From Zoogloea sp021286885 (lineage in GTDB: Bacteria; Pseudomonadota; Gammaproteobacteria; Burkholderiales; Rhodocyclaceae): a stretch of DNA of 64,000 bases. Numbering within the stretch: the stretch's first letter is position 1; each line of letters opens with the position of its first letter. Below the pieces are notes generated by a model. That model worked only from the letters and a program-made list of their open reading frames with translations, ran no database searches and was not told the origin of the DNA. Made by a program: the position numbers and the translations under genes. Location: assembly GCF_041915215.1 (NCBI RefSeq), contig NZ_JAYSBV010000016.1, one strand, 5' to 3'. Positions 32,288-41,313 of this stretch are shown one piece after another.

Positions 32288-32881
32288 TCAGCTGGCAATG
32301 GCAGCTTCAATCTCGGCAAAGGTACGGGCTACTTCAGCCGTTTGCAGCGGAATTCCCATCTGACGGGCAATCTGGGAGGCGGAGAAGATACCCCGCACCA
32401 GCGGCTCGCCGTCCGGCCCCGGCTCCACTACCAAAGCATGCTGGCGGCAGCAGTGCTTGAGGGTGGCGATCACATGCCCCACCTCGGCACGCAGCACGTC
32501 AGCCAGGGAGACCGCATCCAGATCTTCGGCCGCCACCATGATGTCGCCCACACACAACTCCTCATGGCGCATCAGACGCTCACGGGCCACCCGGGTCGGT
32601 TTTTCGCCCAGGAGGTCGCTGGCGGTGATGATGCCGACCACATGCCGATCCGCGTCGGTCACGAACAGCATGCGTACGCCGCGCAGAATCATGCTGTGAT
32701 TGGCCTCGGCCAAGGAGACATCGTAGTGAATGGTGGCCGCCGGGATACGGCGCAGGTCCGTCATGACTTCGACGGCGGGGGAGGATGCCGTGACCTTGGT
32801 CACGCTCCAGGCATCGGCAACGCTGCACGCGCCACGCTTGACCCGGAATTGTTTGATGGGCTGATAGTGCAAGCGCTCCAT
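32288..32881 (-). CDS. CBS-domain pair protein
   Basis: 197 residues from ATG 32881 after AAGGAGACCCC. Two CBS domains cover about 38-100 (ILRGVRMLFVTDADRHVVGIIT) and 115-185 (IATLKHCCRQHALVVEPG). There is no attached enzyme or DNA-binding domain, so it is probably a nucleotide-sensing adaptor. An N-terminal stretch of about 35 residues is not typical. The partner is unknown. Confidence 0.85.
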   Translation of the reverse strand: MERLHYQPIKQFRVKRGACSVADAWSVTKVTASSPAVEVMTDLRRIPAATIHYDVSLAEANHSMILRGVRMLFVTDADRHVVGIITASDLLGEKPTRVARERLMRHEELCVGDIMVAAEDLDAVSLADVLRAEVGHVIATLKHCCRQHALVVEPGPDGEPLVRGIFSASQIARQMGIPLQTAEVARTFAEIEAAIAS

Positions 32882-33024
32882 GGGGTCTCCTTCCATATGG
32901 CCTGACTTTTTGACATCCGGCGCGGGGCCGGCCCTTGCGTCCTCGGGCTCGCACTGCCACTTCAAAGCCCGGAGACGAATGCGGAAAAATGCGGAAAAAG
33001 CAGCAACAGGACTGAGACAACGGA

Positions 33025-33080
33025 ACGGGCCCGGGATTCTTGAACAATTTGTTGAAATTGATCAAAAACCACGGGCCCGT
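33025..33080 (-). terminator. Nested inverted repeat after rppH
   Basis: Outer arms ACGGGCCCG (33025-33033) and CGGGCCCGT (33072-33080) and inner arms CAATTT (33045-33050) and AAATTG (33055-33060) can form one long structured hairpin. On the minus strand the first arm is followed by GGTTTTTG. It lies 38 bp past the rppH stop and is probably its transcript end. Confidence 0.45.
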
Positions 33081-33094
33081 CCGTTGGGGTGATG

Positions 33095-33118
33095 CAGAAC
33101 TTCAGAACTTCAGAACTT
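33095..33118. repeat. Three tandem copies of CAGAACTT
   Basis: Three exact 8-bp direct repeats end at the rppH stop codon (33118-33120), with CAG starting a partial fourth. Copy-number change would move the 3' UTR, not the protein. Confidence 0.7.
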
Positions 33119-33669
33119 CAGCTCAGGGACGGCGGTTTAGGCACATCCAGGGGCATGATGGCCAGCTTGTAGCTCTCGGGCACGTCGAACAGACGATCCC
33201 GGAACACAAGCCTGGCCAGCTCGGTGAGGGCAGACTGATACACCCCCCGTTTAAACTCGATCACCGCATCGAGCGGCACCCAGTAGGAACTCCAGCGCCA
33301 GGCATCGAATTCCGGGTGATTGCTGGCACGCAGACAGACATCCGAATCGCGCCCCACCAGCCGCAGCAGAAACCAGATCTGTTTCTGACCACGATAGGTA
33401 TTGCGCCATTCGCGCTTGATCCAGTGCTTGGGCACGTCATAGCGCAACCAGCCGCGGGTACGGCCAAGGATGCGCACATGTTCGGGCCGCAGACCGACTT
33501 CTTCGTAGAGCTCGCGGTACATGGCCTGTTCCGGCGATTCGCCGTGCTTGATACCCCCTTGCGGGAACTGCCAGGAATGTTCGCGTATCCGCTTGCCCCA
33601 GAAAACCTCGTTGCGCGCATTCACCAGAATGATGCCGACGTTAGGGCGATAGCCTTCACGATCGAGCAT
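33118..33669 (-). CDS. rppH: RNA 5'-pyrophosphohydrolase
   Basis: 183 residues. RppH removes pyrophosphate from mRNA 5' ends and starts RNase E-dependent decay. The Nudix box begins at GGIKHGESPEQAMYREL and continues YEEVGL, and the start LDREGYRPNVGIIL and KHWIKREW are RppH-specific. It is divergent from proS, a gene order widely kept in betaproteobacteria. Confidence 0.95.
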   Translation of the reverse strand: MLDREGYRPNVGIILVNARNEVFWGKRIREHSWQFPQGGIKHGESPEQAMYRELYEEVGLRPEHVRILGRTRGWLRYDVPKHWIKREWRNTYRGQKQIWFLLRLVGRDSDVCLRASNHPEFDAWRWSSYWVPLDAVIEFKRGVYQSALTELARLVFRDRLFDVPESYKLAIMPLDVPKPPSLS

Positions 33670-33839
33670 GGTGCAACCTTTAATTCATGAACTGGCATGA
33701 ATTCTTCCATATTTCCCGCGCCCGTGAAAGGACAGCACCAGAACGGTGCCCGCTGCCAGCACCGCCCCATCTCCCCCACGCGGGGGGCGTCGGTGCACGT
33801 TAAAATGGCAGACTGTACTTACCAACGGATTTTTCCTCC

Positions 33840-35558
33840 ATGCGCGCCTCCCAGTTCTTCCTCTCCACTCTCAAGGAAGCCCCTTCCGACGCAGAGATCG
33901 TCAGCCACAAACTCATGATGCGCGCCGGCCTGATCAAGCGCCTGGCCGGCGGGATCTACACCTGGATGCCCCTGGGCCTGCGCGTGCTGCGCAAGGTGGA
34001 AGCCGTGGTGCGCGAAGAAATGAACCGCTCCGGCGCCATCGAACTGCTGATGCCCGCCGTGCAGCCCGCCGAGCTGTGGCAGGAGTCCGGCCGCTGGGAC
34101 TTCTACGGCCCCGAGCTGCTGCGCTTCAAGGACCGCCACGCCCGCGACTTCGTGGTCGGCCCCACCCATGAAGAAGTGATCACCGACGTGGTGCGCAAGG
34201 AGCTGCGCAGCTACCGCCAGCTGCCGCGCCACTTCTACCAGATCCAGATGAAGTTCCGCGACGAGATCCGCCCCCGCTTTGGCGTGATGCGCGGGCGCGA
34301 GTTCGTGATGAAGGATGGCTACTCCTTCCACACCTCGTTTGAGGATCTGCAGCGCGAATACGGCAACATGTACGACACCTACCACCGCATCTTCCAGCGC
34401 CTCGGCCTGAAGTTCCGTGCGGTGGCCGCCGACACCGGCTCCATCGGGGGCACCGGCTCCCATGAATTCCACGTGATCGCCGAAACCGGCGAGGACGACA
34501 TCGCCTACTGCCCGGATTCCGACTTCGCCGCCAACGTCGAGCTGGCCGAAGCCCTGGCCCCCTCCGTGGCTCGCCCGGCCCCCGCCGCCGAGCTCACCAA
34601 GGTGCATACCCCGGGCGTCAAGACCATCGAAGAACTGGCTGCCTTCCTCAAGATTCCGGCCAGCCAGACCGTCAAGGCAGTGGTGGTCGAAGGAGACGAA
34701 GCGTCCGGCGGCAAGCCCGTGCTCTTCCTGCTCCGGGGCGACCACGAACTCAACGAGGTCAAGGCCCAGAAGATCGCCGGCGTGAAGAACCCGCTCACCT
34801 TTGCCACCCCCGCCGCCATTCTGGCCGCCTTTGGCGCCAACCCCGGCTCCCTGGGCCCGGTGGGCTTTGCCGGCCGCGTGGTGATGGATCGCAGCGTGGC
34901 CGTGATGGCCGATTTCGTAGTGGGTGCGAATGCTGACGATCACCACTACACCGGCGCCAACATCGGGCGCGACTTCCCCGAAACCGAAGTGGCCGACCTG
35001 CGCAACGTGGTGGCGGGCGACCCCTCCCCCGATGGCAAGGGCAGCCTCGAAATCTGCCGGGGCATCGAAGTGGGCCACATCTTCCAGCTGCGCACCAAGT
35101 ACGCCGAAGCCCTCAACTGCAAGTTCCTCAACGAGCAGGGCAAGGAGCAGATCATGGAGATGGGCTGCTACGGCATCGGCGTGTCCCGCATCCTGGGTGC
35201 CGCCATCGAGCAGAACAACGACGCCCGCGGCATCATCTGGCCCCAGGCCATGGCCCCCTTCGAAGTGAGCATCGTCCCCATGGGCTATGCCAAGTCCGAA
35301 GCCGTGCGCGACGCCGCCAACGCCCTCTACCAGCAGCTCCAGGCTGCCGGCATCGACGTGTTCCTGGATGACCGGGACGAGCGTCCGGGCTCCCTGCTGG
35401 CCGACAACGAGCTGATCGGCATGCCCCACCGGGTGGTGATCGGCGACCGGAGCCTGAAGGAAGGCGTGGTCGAATACCAAGGCCGGCGCGATGCCGAAGC
35501 CACCAAGGTGGCCGTGGCCGACGTGGCCGCCCTGGTGCTGGGCAAGCTGCGCGGCTGA
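33840..35558 (+). CDS. proS: Prolyl-tRNA synthetase
   Basis: 572 residues, the bacterial (ProS type 1) length with the editing INS domain at about 225-390, including HTPGVKTIEELAAFL and the catalytic Lys region PASQTVKAVVV. Class II motif 1 (IKRLAGGIYTWMPLGLRVL), motif 2 (FRDEIRPRFGVMRGREF) and motif 3 (GCYGIGVSRIL) are intact, followed by the anticodon-binding domain. Coupled to the transglycosylase gene by a TGATG overlap. Confidence 0.97.
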   Translation: MRASQFFLSTLKEAPSDAEIVSHKLMMRAGLIKRLAGGIYTWMPLGLRVLRKVEAVVREEMNRSGAIELLMPAVQPAELWQESGRWDFYGPELLRFKDRHARDFVVGPTHEEVITDVVRKELRSYRQLPRHFYQIQMKFRDEIRPRFGVMRGREFVMKDGYSFHTSFEDLQREYGNMYDTYHRIFQRLGLKFRAVAADTGSIGGTGSHEFHVIAETGEDDIAYCPDSDFAANVELAEALAPSVARPAPAAELTKVHTPGVKTIEELAAFLKIPASQTVKAVVVEGDEASGGKPVLFLLRGDHELNEVKAQKIAGVKNPLTFATPAAILAAFGANPGSLGPVGFAGRVVMDRSVAVMADFVVGANADDHHYTGANIGRDFPETEVADLRNVVAGDPSPDGKGSLEICRGIEVGHIFQLRTKYAEALNCKFLNEQGKEQIMEMGCYGIGVSRILGAAIEQNNDARGIIWPQAMAPFEVSIVPMGYAKSEAVRDAANALYQQLQAAGIDVFLDDRDERPGSLLADNELIGMPHRVVIGDRSLKEGVVEYQGRRDAEATKVAVADVAALVLGKLRG

Positions 35559-36193
35559 TGTCCATGGCTGTGGCACGCGCCTCTGCCTTCGCTGCCCTGC
35601 TGGCCCTGGGTGCTCTGCTCGGGGCGGGCTCGGCCCGGGCGGGCAACCAGCTCTACGAGCCCCTGGCGGCCAGCGCCCAGGCGGCCCTGCATGCGGCGGT
35701 GGCCGACCAGGCGCCCCTGGACCCAAGCTTCGAGCGCAACCCGGAGCGGGCCCGCTGGCTGGAGGAGATGTCCCGCCGCCTCGCCAAGCGCATCCCCGAT
35801 CCGGCATACCGCTCCGAACTGCTGCGGGCGGTGCACTACGAGGCCACCCGGGCGGGGCTCGATCCGCAGCTGGTGCTGGGCCTGGTGCAGGTGGAAAGCG
35901 GCTTTCGCAAGTACGCCGTTTCCAGCGCCGGGGCCCGGGGCTATATGCAGGTGATGCCCTTCTGGGTGAAGCTCATCGGCAACTCCGAGACCAACCTGTT
36001 CCATATGCGCACCAACCTGCGCTTTGGCTGCACCATCCTGCGCCATTACCTGGATATCGAGAAGGGCGACCTGTTCCGCGCCCTGGGCCGCTACAACGGC
36101 AGCCTGGGCCGGCCCGAATATCCAAACCTGGTGCGGGGGGCCTGGGAGCACAACTGGAGCTACCCGGACATGCGCTTGGCGCGGGCGCCCTGA
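35558..36193 (+). CDS. Lytic transglycosylase (SLT domain)
   Basis: 211 residues with a signal peptide ending GSARA. The SLT domain has the catalytic Glu in LVQVESGFRKYAVS and the lysozyme-like GARGYMQVMPFW and RYNGSLG. It cleaves peptidoglycan in the periplasm. It overlaps proS (TGATG), an arrangement also seen in other betaproteobacteria, and ends at a bidirectional terminator. Confidence 0.92.
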   Translation: MSMAVARASAFAALLALGALLGAGSARAGNQLYEPLAASAQAALHAAVADQAPLDPSFERNPERARWLEEMSRRLAKRIPDPAYRSELLRAVHYEATRAGLDPQLVLGLVQVESGFRKYAVSSAGARGYMQVMPFWVKLIGNSETNLFHMRTNLRFGCTILRHYLDIEKGDLFRALGRYNGSLGRPEYPNLVRGAWEHNWSYPDMRLARAP

Positions 36194-36227
36194 GGCCCCT
36201 GGCCCCACAGCGCACGGACACGTCCAC

Positions 36228-36258
36228 AAAAAACGGGCACCTTCGGGTGCCCGTTTTT
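36228..36258. terminator. Bidirectional terminator between convergent genes
   Basis: GGGCACC and GGTGCCC flank a stable TTCG loop, with A6 before and T5 after, serving both the transglycosylase (plus) and mnmA (minus). Confidence 0.92.
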
Positions 36259-36289
36259 CATTGCAGCCCTGTAGGCCGGCCTGCGCGCC

Positions 36290-37402
36290 TCAGGCCACGA
36301 TGATCCCGCCGCCCAGGCAGACCCGGCTTTCGTAGATCACCACGCTCTGGCCCGGGGTGACGGCCCACTGGGGCTGGGCGAAGGCCACTACGGCCCGCCC
36401 CTCGCCCAGGCGGTCGATCTCGCAAGGCGCATCCGGGGTGCGGTAGCGGGGCTTGGCGGTATACACCCAATGGGTGCGCGGATCGTAGCCGGCCACCCAC
36501 GACAGGTCGGCAATTTCCAGGCTTTCGCGCTGGAGCGCCGGGTGGTCGTGGCCCTGGACCACGTACAGCACATTTTTGGCCATGTCCTTGGCCGCCACAT
36601 ACCAGGCATCATGCTCGCCCGCCGCATCCTGGTTGCCCTTGATGCCACCGATCTGCAGGCCCTTGCGCTGGCCGATGGTGTGGTACATCAGGCCCTGGTG
36701 CTGGCCGATGACCTTGTCGCCTTCCAGGCTGCGGATCTCGCCCGGCCGGGACGGCAGGTAGCGGGCCAGAAACTCCCGGAAGGGGCGTTCGCCAATGAAG
36801 CAGATCCCGGTGGAATCCTTTTTGTCGAACACGTGCAACCCGGCTGCTTCGGCAATCTTGCGCACTTCCCGCTTGTAGAGGTGCCCCAGGGGGAACATCA
36901 CCTTGGAGAGCTGCTGCTGGTTGAGGCGATACAGAAAGTAGCTCTGATCCTTGGTGCCGTCTTCGGCCTTCATGAGCTGGTATTCGGTGCGCCCGTCATT
37001 CACCCAGGTGCGCACCTGGGCATAGTGGCCAGTGGCGATCCGGTCGGCGCCCAGGGCCATGGCATGATCCAGGAAGGCCTTGAACTTGATCTCGGAGTTG
37101 CACAGGATGTCCGGATTTGGGGTGCGGCCCGCTTCGTACTCCCGCAGGAAGTCGGCAAACACCCGATCCTTGTACTCCTTGGAGAAGTTCACCACTTCCA
37201 GCTCGATGCCGATCACGTCGGCCACCGAGGCCACATCAACCAGATCCTGGCGGGTCGAGCAATATTCGCTGTCATCGTCGTCTTCCCAGTTCTTCATGAA
37301 CAGGCCGACCACCTCATAACCCTGCTGCTTGAGCAGGAGGGCAGCCACCGACGAATCCACACCGCCGGACATGCCGACGACAACCTTTTCCTTACGAGAC
37401 AT
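36290..37402 (-). CDS. mnmA: tRNA-specific 2-thiouridylase
   Basis: 370 residues from ATG 37402. MnmA thiolates U34 of tRNA for Lys, Glu and Gln. The PP-loop GMSGGVDSSVAA binds ATP; the catalytic Cys pair is in NPDILCNSEIKF and STGICFIGERPF. The gene overlaps the preceding unknown gene by 11 bp and thereby belongs to the nudJ operon. Confidence 0.97.
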   Translation of the reverse strand: MSRKEKVVVGMSGGVDSSVAALLLKQQGYEVVGLFMKNWEDDDDSEYCSTRQDLVDVASVADVIGIELEVVNFSKEYKDRVFADFLREYEAGRTPNPDILCNSEIKFKAFLDHAMALGADRIATGHYAQVRTWVNDGRTEYQLMKAEDGTKDQSYFLYRLNQQQLSKVMFPLGHLYKREVRKIAEAAGLHVFDKKDSTGICFIGERPFREFLARYLPSRPGEIRSLEGDKVIGQHQGLMYHTIGQRKGLQIGGIKGNQDAAGEHDAWYVAAKDMAKNVLYVVQGHDHPALQRESLEIADLSWVAGYDPRTHWVYTAKPRYRTPDAPCEIDRLGEGRAVVAFAQPQWAVTPGQSVVIYESRVCLGGGIIVA

Positions 37403-37967
37403 TCGGTCCCTCTCCATCCAGCCAGTCTTCCAGGGGCAAGACCACGGCGGGGTCGCCGTGCTCGCCAAACCAGGTATCCATCACAAATTCGGGGCCCTCG
37501 CCTTCGGCCTGGCGCTGCTGCACCACCGCCGAAAAGTGCTGGGCCACCACCCAGCGGGTGCGTCGCCGTATGGGCGCCACCCGATGAAAATGCAGCCACC
37601 CCCGATCCTCCAGCAGATGCAGGAAGCGGGTGGTGGTTTCGGCGTGGTCGATGCAATCCATCGCACCGTACACGCCATCATCCAGAAAATCGCCGGGCCG
37701 ATCGACGCTGATGGGGGATTGGGCCCCCGCCCAGCCGTACATCTGCCCCAGCACCTGGGCCAGAATGCCCCGCTCGGCGGCTGGGCCATCGGCCATCAGC
37801 AGCCAGCCGCGCAAGTCCTGCAACTGCGCTTCGGAAAACGTCACCTCCGCCTGGGCCATGCAACCGTAGTTGTAGCAGACCTCCAGCGTCGCGTCGGCCC
37901 AGGCCGCCCAGGGGAGCGCCAGCCCGAGCAAGAGCACGGCCAGCCACACCCCGCGCCGTTCAGGCAT
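37392..37967 (-). CDS. Exported protein between nudJ and mnmA, unknown
   Basis: 191 residues with a signal peptide (LAVLLLGLALPWAAWA). The mature part starts EVCYNYGCMAQAEVTFSE, with a Cys pair six residues apart and a third Cys in AMDCIDHAETTTRFL, then HFHRVAPIRRRTRWVVAQHFSA and FVMDTWFGEHG. The Cys-His-Asp-rich layout (MDCIDHAET, HFHRV, VMDTW) recalls transglutaminase/NlpC-like hydrolases, but I cannot confirm this. It overlaps nudJ by 8 bp and mnmA by 11 bp, so expression is tightly coupled. Confidence 0.75.
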   Translation of the reverse strand: MPERRGVWLAVLLLGLALPWAAWADATLEVCYNYGCMAQAEVTFSEAQLQDLRGWLLMADGPAAERGILAQVLGQMYGWAGAQSPISVDRPGDFLDDGVYGAMDCIDHAETTTRFLHLLEDRGWLHFHRVAPIRRRTRWVVAQHFSAVVQQRQAEGEGPEFVMDTWFGEHGDPAVVLPLEDWLDGEGPNVS

Positions 37968-38412
37968 CGTAGTGGCGGATCAGTTCCAGGGGGTAACGCC
38001 GCCCGGCCACGTAGTCTTCGCAGCACTGCAGAATCAAAGGGCTGCGGTGACGTTCACGGGTGGCGCGCAGCTCATCCAGGCTCATCCACACCGCCCGCAC
38101 AATCCCGCTATCCAGGCTGCGCTCGGGCTCGAAGCCCGTCACCTGGCCACCAAAGGCAAAGCGCAGGTAAGTGATCTCGCTGCCGGGCTTGGGCCACTGG
38201 TAGATCCCCACCAGAAACTCCGGGGTGAAATGGTGGGCGGTTTCTTCCAGGGCTTCGCGGGTGGCTGCATGAACCAGGGACTCCCCCCGATCCAGGTGGC
38301 CGGCGGGCTGGTTGAACTGCAGCCCCTGCTCGGTTTCTTCCTCGACCACCAGAAAGCGTCCATCCCGCTCCACCACGGCGGCCACCGTCACGTTTGGCTT
38401 CCAGATTCGCAT
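37960..38412 (-). CDS. nudJ: Nudix phosphatase NudJ
   Basis: 150 residues from ATG 38412 after CAGGATGCCC. The Nudix box is GHLDRGESLVHAATREALEE followed by TAHHF. E. coli NudJ, a phosphatase acting on thiamine precursor diphosphates and nucleotides, lies directly upstream of mnmA; the same order here supports the name, although one gene is inserted between them. It is divergent from ilvE. Confidence 0.88.
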   Translation of the reverse strand: MRIWKPNVTVAAVVERDGRFLVVEEETEQGLQFNQPAGHLDRGESLVHAATREALEETAHHFTPEFLVGIYQWPKPGSEITYLRFAFGGQVTGFEPERSLDSGIVRAVWMSLDELRATRERHRSPLILQCCEDYVAGRRYPLELIRHYDA

Positions 38413-38532
38413 GGGCATCCTGCACCAGGGCAAAGGGCGCATTCTACCCCGGGGCCGGGGCGCTTCGCAGTGCCCCGGAATGCGCTAAAATCGAGGGCTT
38501 GAACTTACTGTTTTCAGCTGGAGATCCCCACA

Positions 38533-39453
38533 ATGTCAATGGCAGACCGCGACGGTTTCATCTGGTACGACGGCAAACTCGTGCCGTGGCGTGAAGCAAA
38601 CACCCACGTGCTTACCCACTCCCTCCACTACGGCCTTTCCGTGTTCGAGGGTGTCCGTGCGTACAAGACCGCCAAAGGCACGGCGATCTTCCGTCTGGCG
38701 GAGCACACCCAGCGCCTGATCAACTCCGGCAAGATCTACATGATGAGCATTCCTTACTCCAAGGATGAACTCATGGAAGCCCAGCTCGAAGTGGTCCGCG
38801 CCAACAAGCTCGAATCCTGCTACCTGCGCCCGATCGCCTTCTACGGCTCCGAAAAGATGGGCATCTCCACCAAGGGCGCCACCGTCCACGTGGCGATTGC
38901 CGCCTGGCCCTGGGGCGCTTACCTGGGTGAAGACGGCCTGACCAAGGGCATCCGGGTCAAGACCTCCTCCTTCGCCCGTCACCACGTTAACGTGACCATG
39001 CCCCGCGCCAAGCTGGCCTCCACCTACGCCAACTCCATCCTGGCCAACCTGGAAGCCACCGAAGCCGGCTACGACGAAGCCCTGCTGCTCGACACCAACG
39101 GCTTCGTGGCCGAAGGCGCCGGCGAGAACCTGTTCGTGATCAAGGATGGCGCCATCTACGAACCCGAAATCGCCTCCGCCCTGACCGGCATCACCCGCGC
39201 CTCCATCATCCGCGTGGCCAAGGAATTCGGCCTCGACGTGGTGTCCAAGCGCATCACCCGCGACGACATCTACATCGCCGACGAAGCCTTCTTCACCGGC
39301 ACCGCCGCCGAAGTCACCCCGATCCGCGAACTGGACGGCCGCACCATCGGCGAAGGCAAGCGTGGCCCCATCACCGAGAAGCTGCAATCCCGCTTCTTCC
39401 AGATCGTGAGCGGCCAAGCCCCCGAGTACGAAGACTGGCTGAGCTACATCTGA
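38533..39453 (+). CDS. ilvE: Branched-chain amino acid aminotransferase
   Basis: 306 residues, fold type IV. It transfers amino groups to the keto acids of Val, Leu and Ile. YGLSVFEGVRAYKT, the PLP Lys in MPRAKLASTYANS, EGAGENLF and FFTGTAAEVTP are all conserved. The zinc-finger gene follows after 52 bp, a pairing common in betaproteobacteria. Confidence 0.96.
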   Translation: MSMADRDGFIWYDGKLVPWREANTHVLTHSLHYGLSVFEGVRAYKTAKGTAIFRLAEHTQRLINSGKIYMMSIPYSKDELMEAQLEVVRANKLESCYLRPIAFYGSEKMGISTKGATVHVAIAAWPWGAYLGEDGLTKGIRVKTSSFARHHVNVTMPRAKLASTYANSILANLEATEAGYDEALLLDTNGFVAEGAGENLFVIKDGAIYEPEIASALTGITRASIIRVAKEFGLDVVSKRITRDDIYIADEAFFTGTAAEVTPIRELDGRTIGEGKRGPITEKLQSRFFQIVSGQAPEYEDWLSYI

Positions 39454-39505
39454 GCCGGCCCCACGCCAGCATCCGCATCCAACCGAGGACAACCGGGAGA
39501 TATCC

Positions 39506-39706
39506 ATGCCTGAAAACCAGGACAAGAGCAAACCGATCGAAGTCACCGCCCACGACCTGCCCCTGCACTGTCCGATGCCGGACACCCCCCTGTGGGCTCG
39601 GCATCCCCGGGTCTTCCTGGACGTGACCAGCGAAGGCAAGGCCCTGTGCCCCTACTGCGGCGCCCACTACGTGTTTAAGGGCGAACTGCCCAAGGGACAC
39701 CACTAA
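39506..39706 (+). CDS. Zinc-finger (zf-CHCC) domain protein
   Basis: 66 residues. The ligand set C...H...C-x2-C is visible in LHCPMPD, RHPRVFLDV and LCPYCGAHYVF. The family is related to the NDUFS6 accessory subunit of complex I, but the bacterial role is unclear. It is co-transcribed with ilvE and ends in a terminator. Confidence 0.9.
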   Translation: MPENQDKSKPIEVTAHDLPLHCPMPDTPLWARHPRVFLDVTSEGKALCPYCGAHYVFKGELPKGHH

Positions 39707-39749
39707 GTCTGCAAGGGGCTTCGCAAGGGTGCGCTCTTGCGGTTAGCAT

Positions 39750-39776
39750 AAAGGGGGCCATGATGGCCCCCTTTTT
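39750..39776 (+). terminator. Terminator of ilvE operon
   Basis: AAAGGGGGCC and GGCCCCCTTT pair around ATGAT and are followed by TT. It lies 44 bp after the zinc-finger gene. Confidence 0.92.
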
Positions 39777-39803
39777 ACATCTGGCACGACTCAGCCCCGA
39801 CCC

Positions 39804-40235
39804 ATGCACACACCCACCTTTGCCACACCCGAAGACGCCGAAACAGCGTTTTACACCGCCCTCGCCCACGCCGACCTGGAAGCCATGATGGCCGTGTGGT
39901 CCGAAGACGATGAAGTGGTTTGCATCCATCCGGGTGGCAACCGCCTGGTGGGCATCACCGCCATACGTGAAGCCTGGCGCCAGATGTTTGCCTCAGGCAC
40001 CCGCATCAGCGTCGCCCTGCATCAGGGGCTCCAATGGAACTGCGGCCTCACCACCATACGCAGCGTGCGCCAACTGGTGCAGGTGAACGGCGATGATCGA
40101 CTCGAACCCCCGCTGCTTGCCACGAATGTTTTCATCAAGGGCGCTCGAGGATGGCGTCTCGTGATGCATCATGCCTCCCCCGCGCCAGACACAGACAACC
40201 TGCACGGGCACGACACGCCGACCATCCTCCACTGA
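39804..40235 (+). CDS. SnoaL-like (NTF2 fold) protein
   Basis: 143 residues. The start ATPEDAETAFYTALAHADLEAMMAVWSEDDEVVCIHPGG and the later WRLVMHHASP are typical of the SnoaL-3/DUF4440 group, small alpha+beta barrel proteins that bind small ligands or act as isomerases. It lies 3 bp before the YheT-type gene, so they form an operon. A specific activity cannot be given. Confidence 0.82.
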   Translation: MHTPTFATPEDAETAFYTALAHADLEAMMAVWSEDDEVVCIHPGGNRLVGITAIREAWRQMFASGTRISVALHQGLQWNCGLTTIRSVRQLVQVNGDDRLEPPLLATNVFIKGARGWRLVMHHASPAPDTDNLHGHDTPTILH

Positions 40236-40238
40236 GCC

Positions 40239-41201
40239 ATGCCCACCCAGGACAGTTACCGCGCCCCCGCCTGGCTGCCCGGCGGACACATTCAAACCGT
40301 CTGGCCCCTCCTCCTCAAAGGCCCCCTCCCCCCCTATCAGCGAGAACGTTGGGACACCCCCGATGGGGATTTCATCGACTTGGACTGGCTGCCCCACGTC
40401 CCCGGCGCACCACTGGTGATCCTGTTTCATGGGCTGGAAGGCTCCAGCCGTTCCGGCTACGCTCGCAGCCTGATGCGCCACCTGGCCAGCCTGGGCTGGA
40501 ACGGCGTCGTGCCCCATTTTCGGGGCTGCTCCGGCGAACCCAACCGCCTGCCCCGCAGCTATCACGCAGGGGATGCCGACGAAATCGGCTGGATACTTGA
40601 ACGCATTGCCACACGCCACCCCACGCTGCCCCGCTACGCAGCGGGCGTTTCCCTGGGCGGCAATGCACTCCTGCTGTGGCTGGGTCGCCAGCGGGAAGCC
40701 GCCCGAGACACCATCGACCGGGCAGCCGCCATCTGCGCCCCCCTCAACTTCAGCGCCACGGGCCACATTCTGGGCACCGGCATCACCCGCTTCTACGGCC
40801 AGCACTTCCTGGCGACCCTGAAGCGCAATGCAGACACCAAGCTGGCGCTGCACCCGGGCCTGTTCGACCGGGAAGCCATGCTGCGCAGTCGCACCTTGTA
40901 CGAATTTGACAACATTGTCACAGCCCCCTTACATGGTTTCAGGGATGCTGACGACTATTGGCTGCAAGCTTCCAGCAAGCCCCATCTGAAGCATGTCAGC
41001 CTGCCCACCCTGGTGCTCAACCCCCTCAACGACCCCTTCCTGCCCGCCCATTATCTGCCTGGGCCCTGCGAGGTCTCCCGCGAGATCCGGCTTGAACACC
41101 CCCGGCGCGGCGGACATGTGGGTTTTGTAGGAGGACGCTGGCCCGGCGAACTCAACTGGCTGCCAGGCCGGCTCGTGCGCTTTTTCACGCAGGGCGCGTG
41201 A
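40239..41201 (+). CDS. YheT-family alpha/beta hydrolase
   Basis: 320 residues. Opening WLPGGHIQTVWP is characteristic of YheT. The oxyanion segment is FHGLEGSS, the nucleophile Ser is in GVSLGGN, the acid in LNPLNDPF and the His in HPRRGGHVGF, so the triad is complete. Likely a cytosolic esterase with unknown substrate. No other YheT-operon genes of E. coli are nearby. Confidence 0.92.
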   Translation: MPTQDSYRAPAWLPGGHIQTVWPLLLKGPLPPYQRERWDTPDGDFIDLDWLPHVPGAPLVILFHGLEGSSRSGYARSLMRHLASLGWNGVVPHFRGCSGEPNRLPRSYHAGDADEIGWILERIATRHPTLPRYAAGVSLGGNALLLWLGRQREAARDTIDRAAAICAPLNFSATGHILGTGITRFYGQHFLATLKRNADTKLALHPGLFDREAMLRSRTLYEFDNIVTAPLHGFRDADDYWLQASSKPHLKHVSLPTLVLNPLNDPFLPAHYLPGPCEVSREIRLEHPRRGGHVGFVGGRWPGELNWLPGRLVRFFTQGA

Positions 41202-41313
41202 TAGGCCCGCGCACCCGCCTAAGGCGACAAAATGCTGCAAGGCAGCACGTATAATTCCACTTACATTGAGCTTTCATCCTGCATTTTCACCTTTGCCTAC
41301 CGGAGCCTTCCCG

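Noticed and set aside
33095..33118. Possible CRISPR or minisatellite
   Set aside because: Only three 8-bp units without spacers; too short for CRISPR, kept as a simple tandem repeat.
33819..35807. Minus-strand open frame of 662 codons over proS
   Set aside because: Antisense shadow with His/Gly-rich low-complexity translation.
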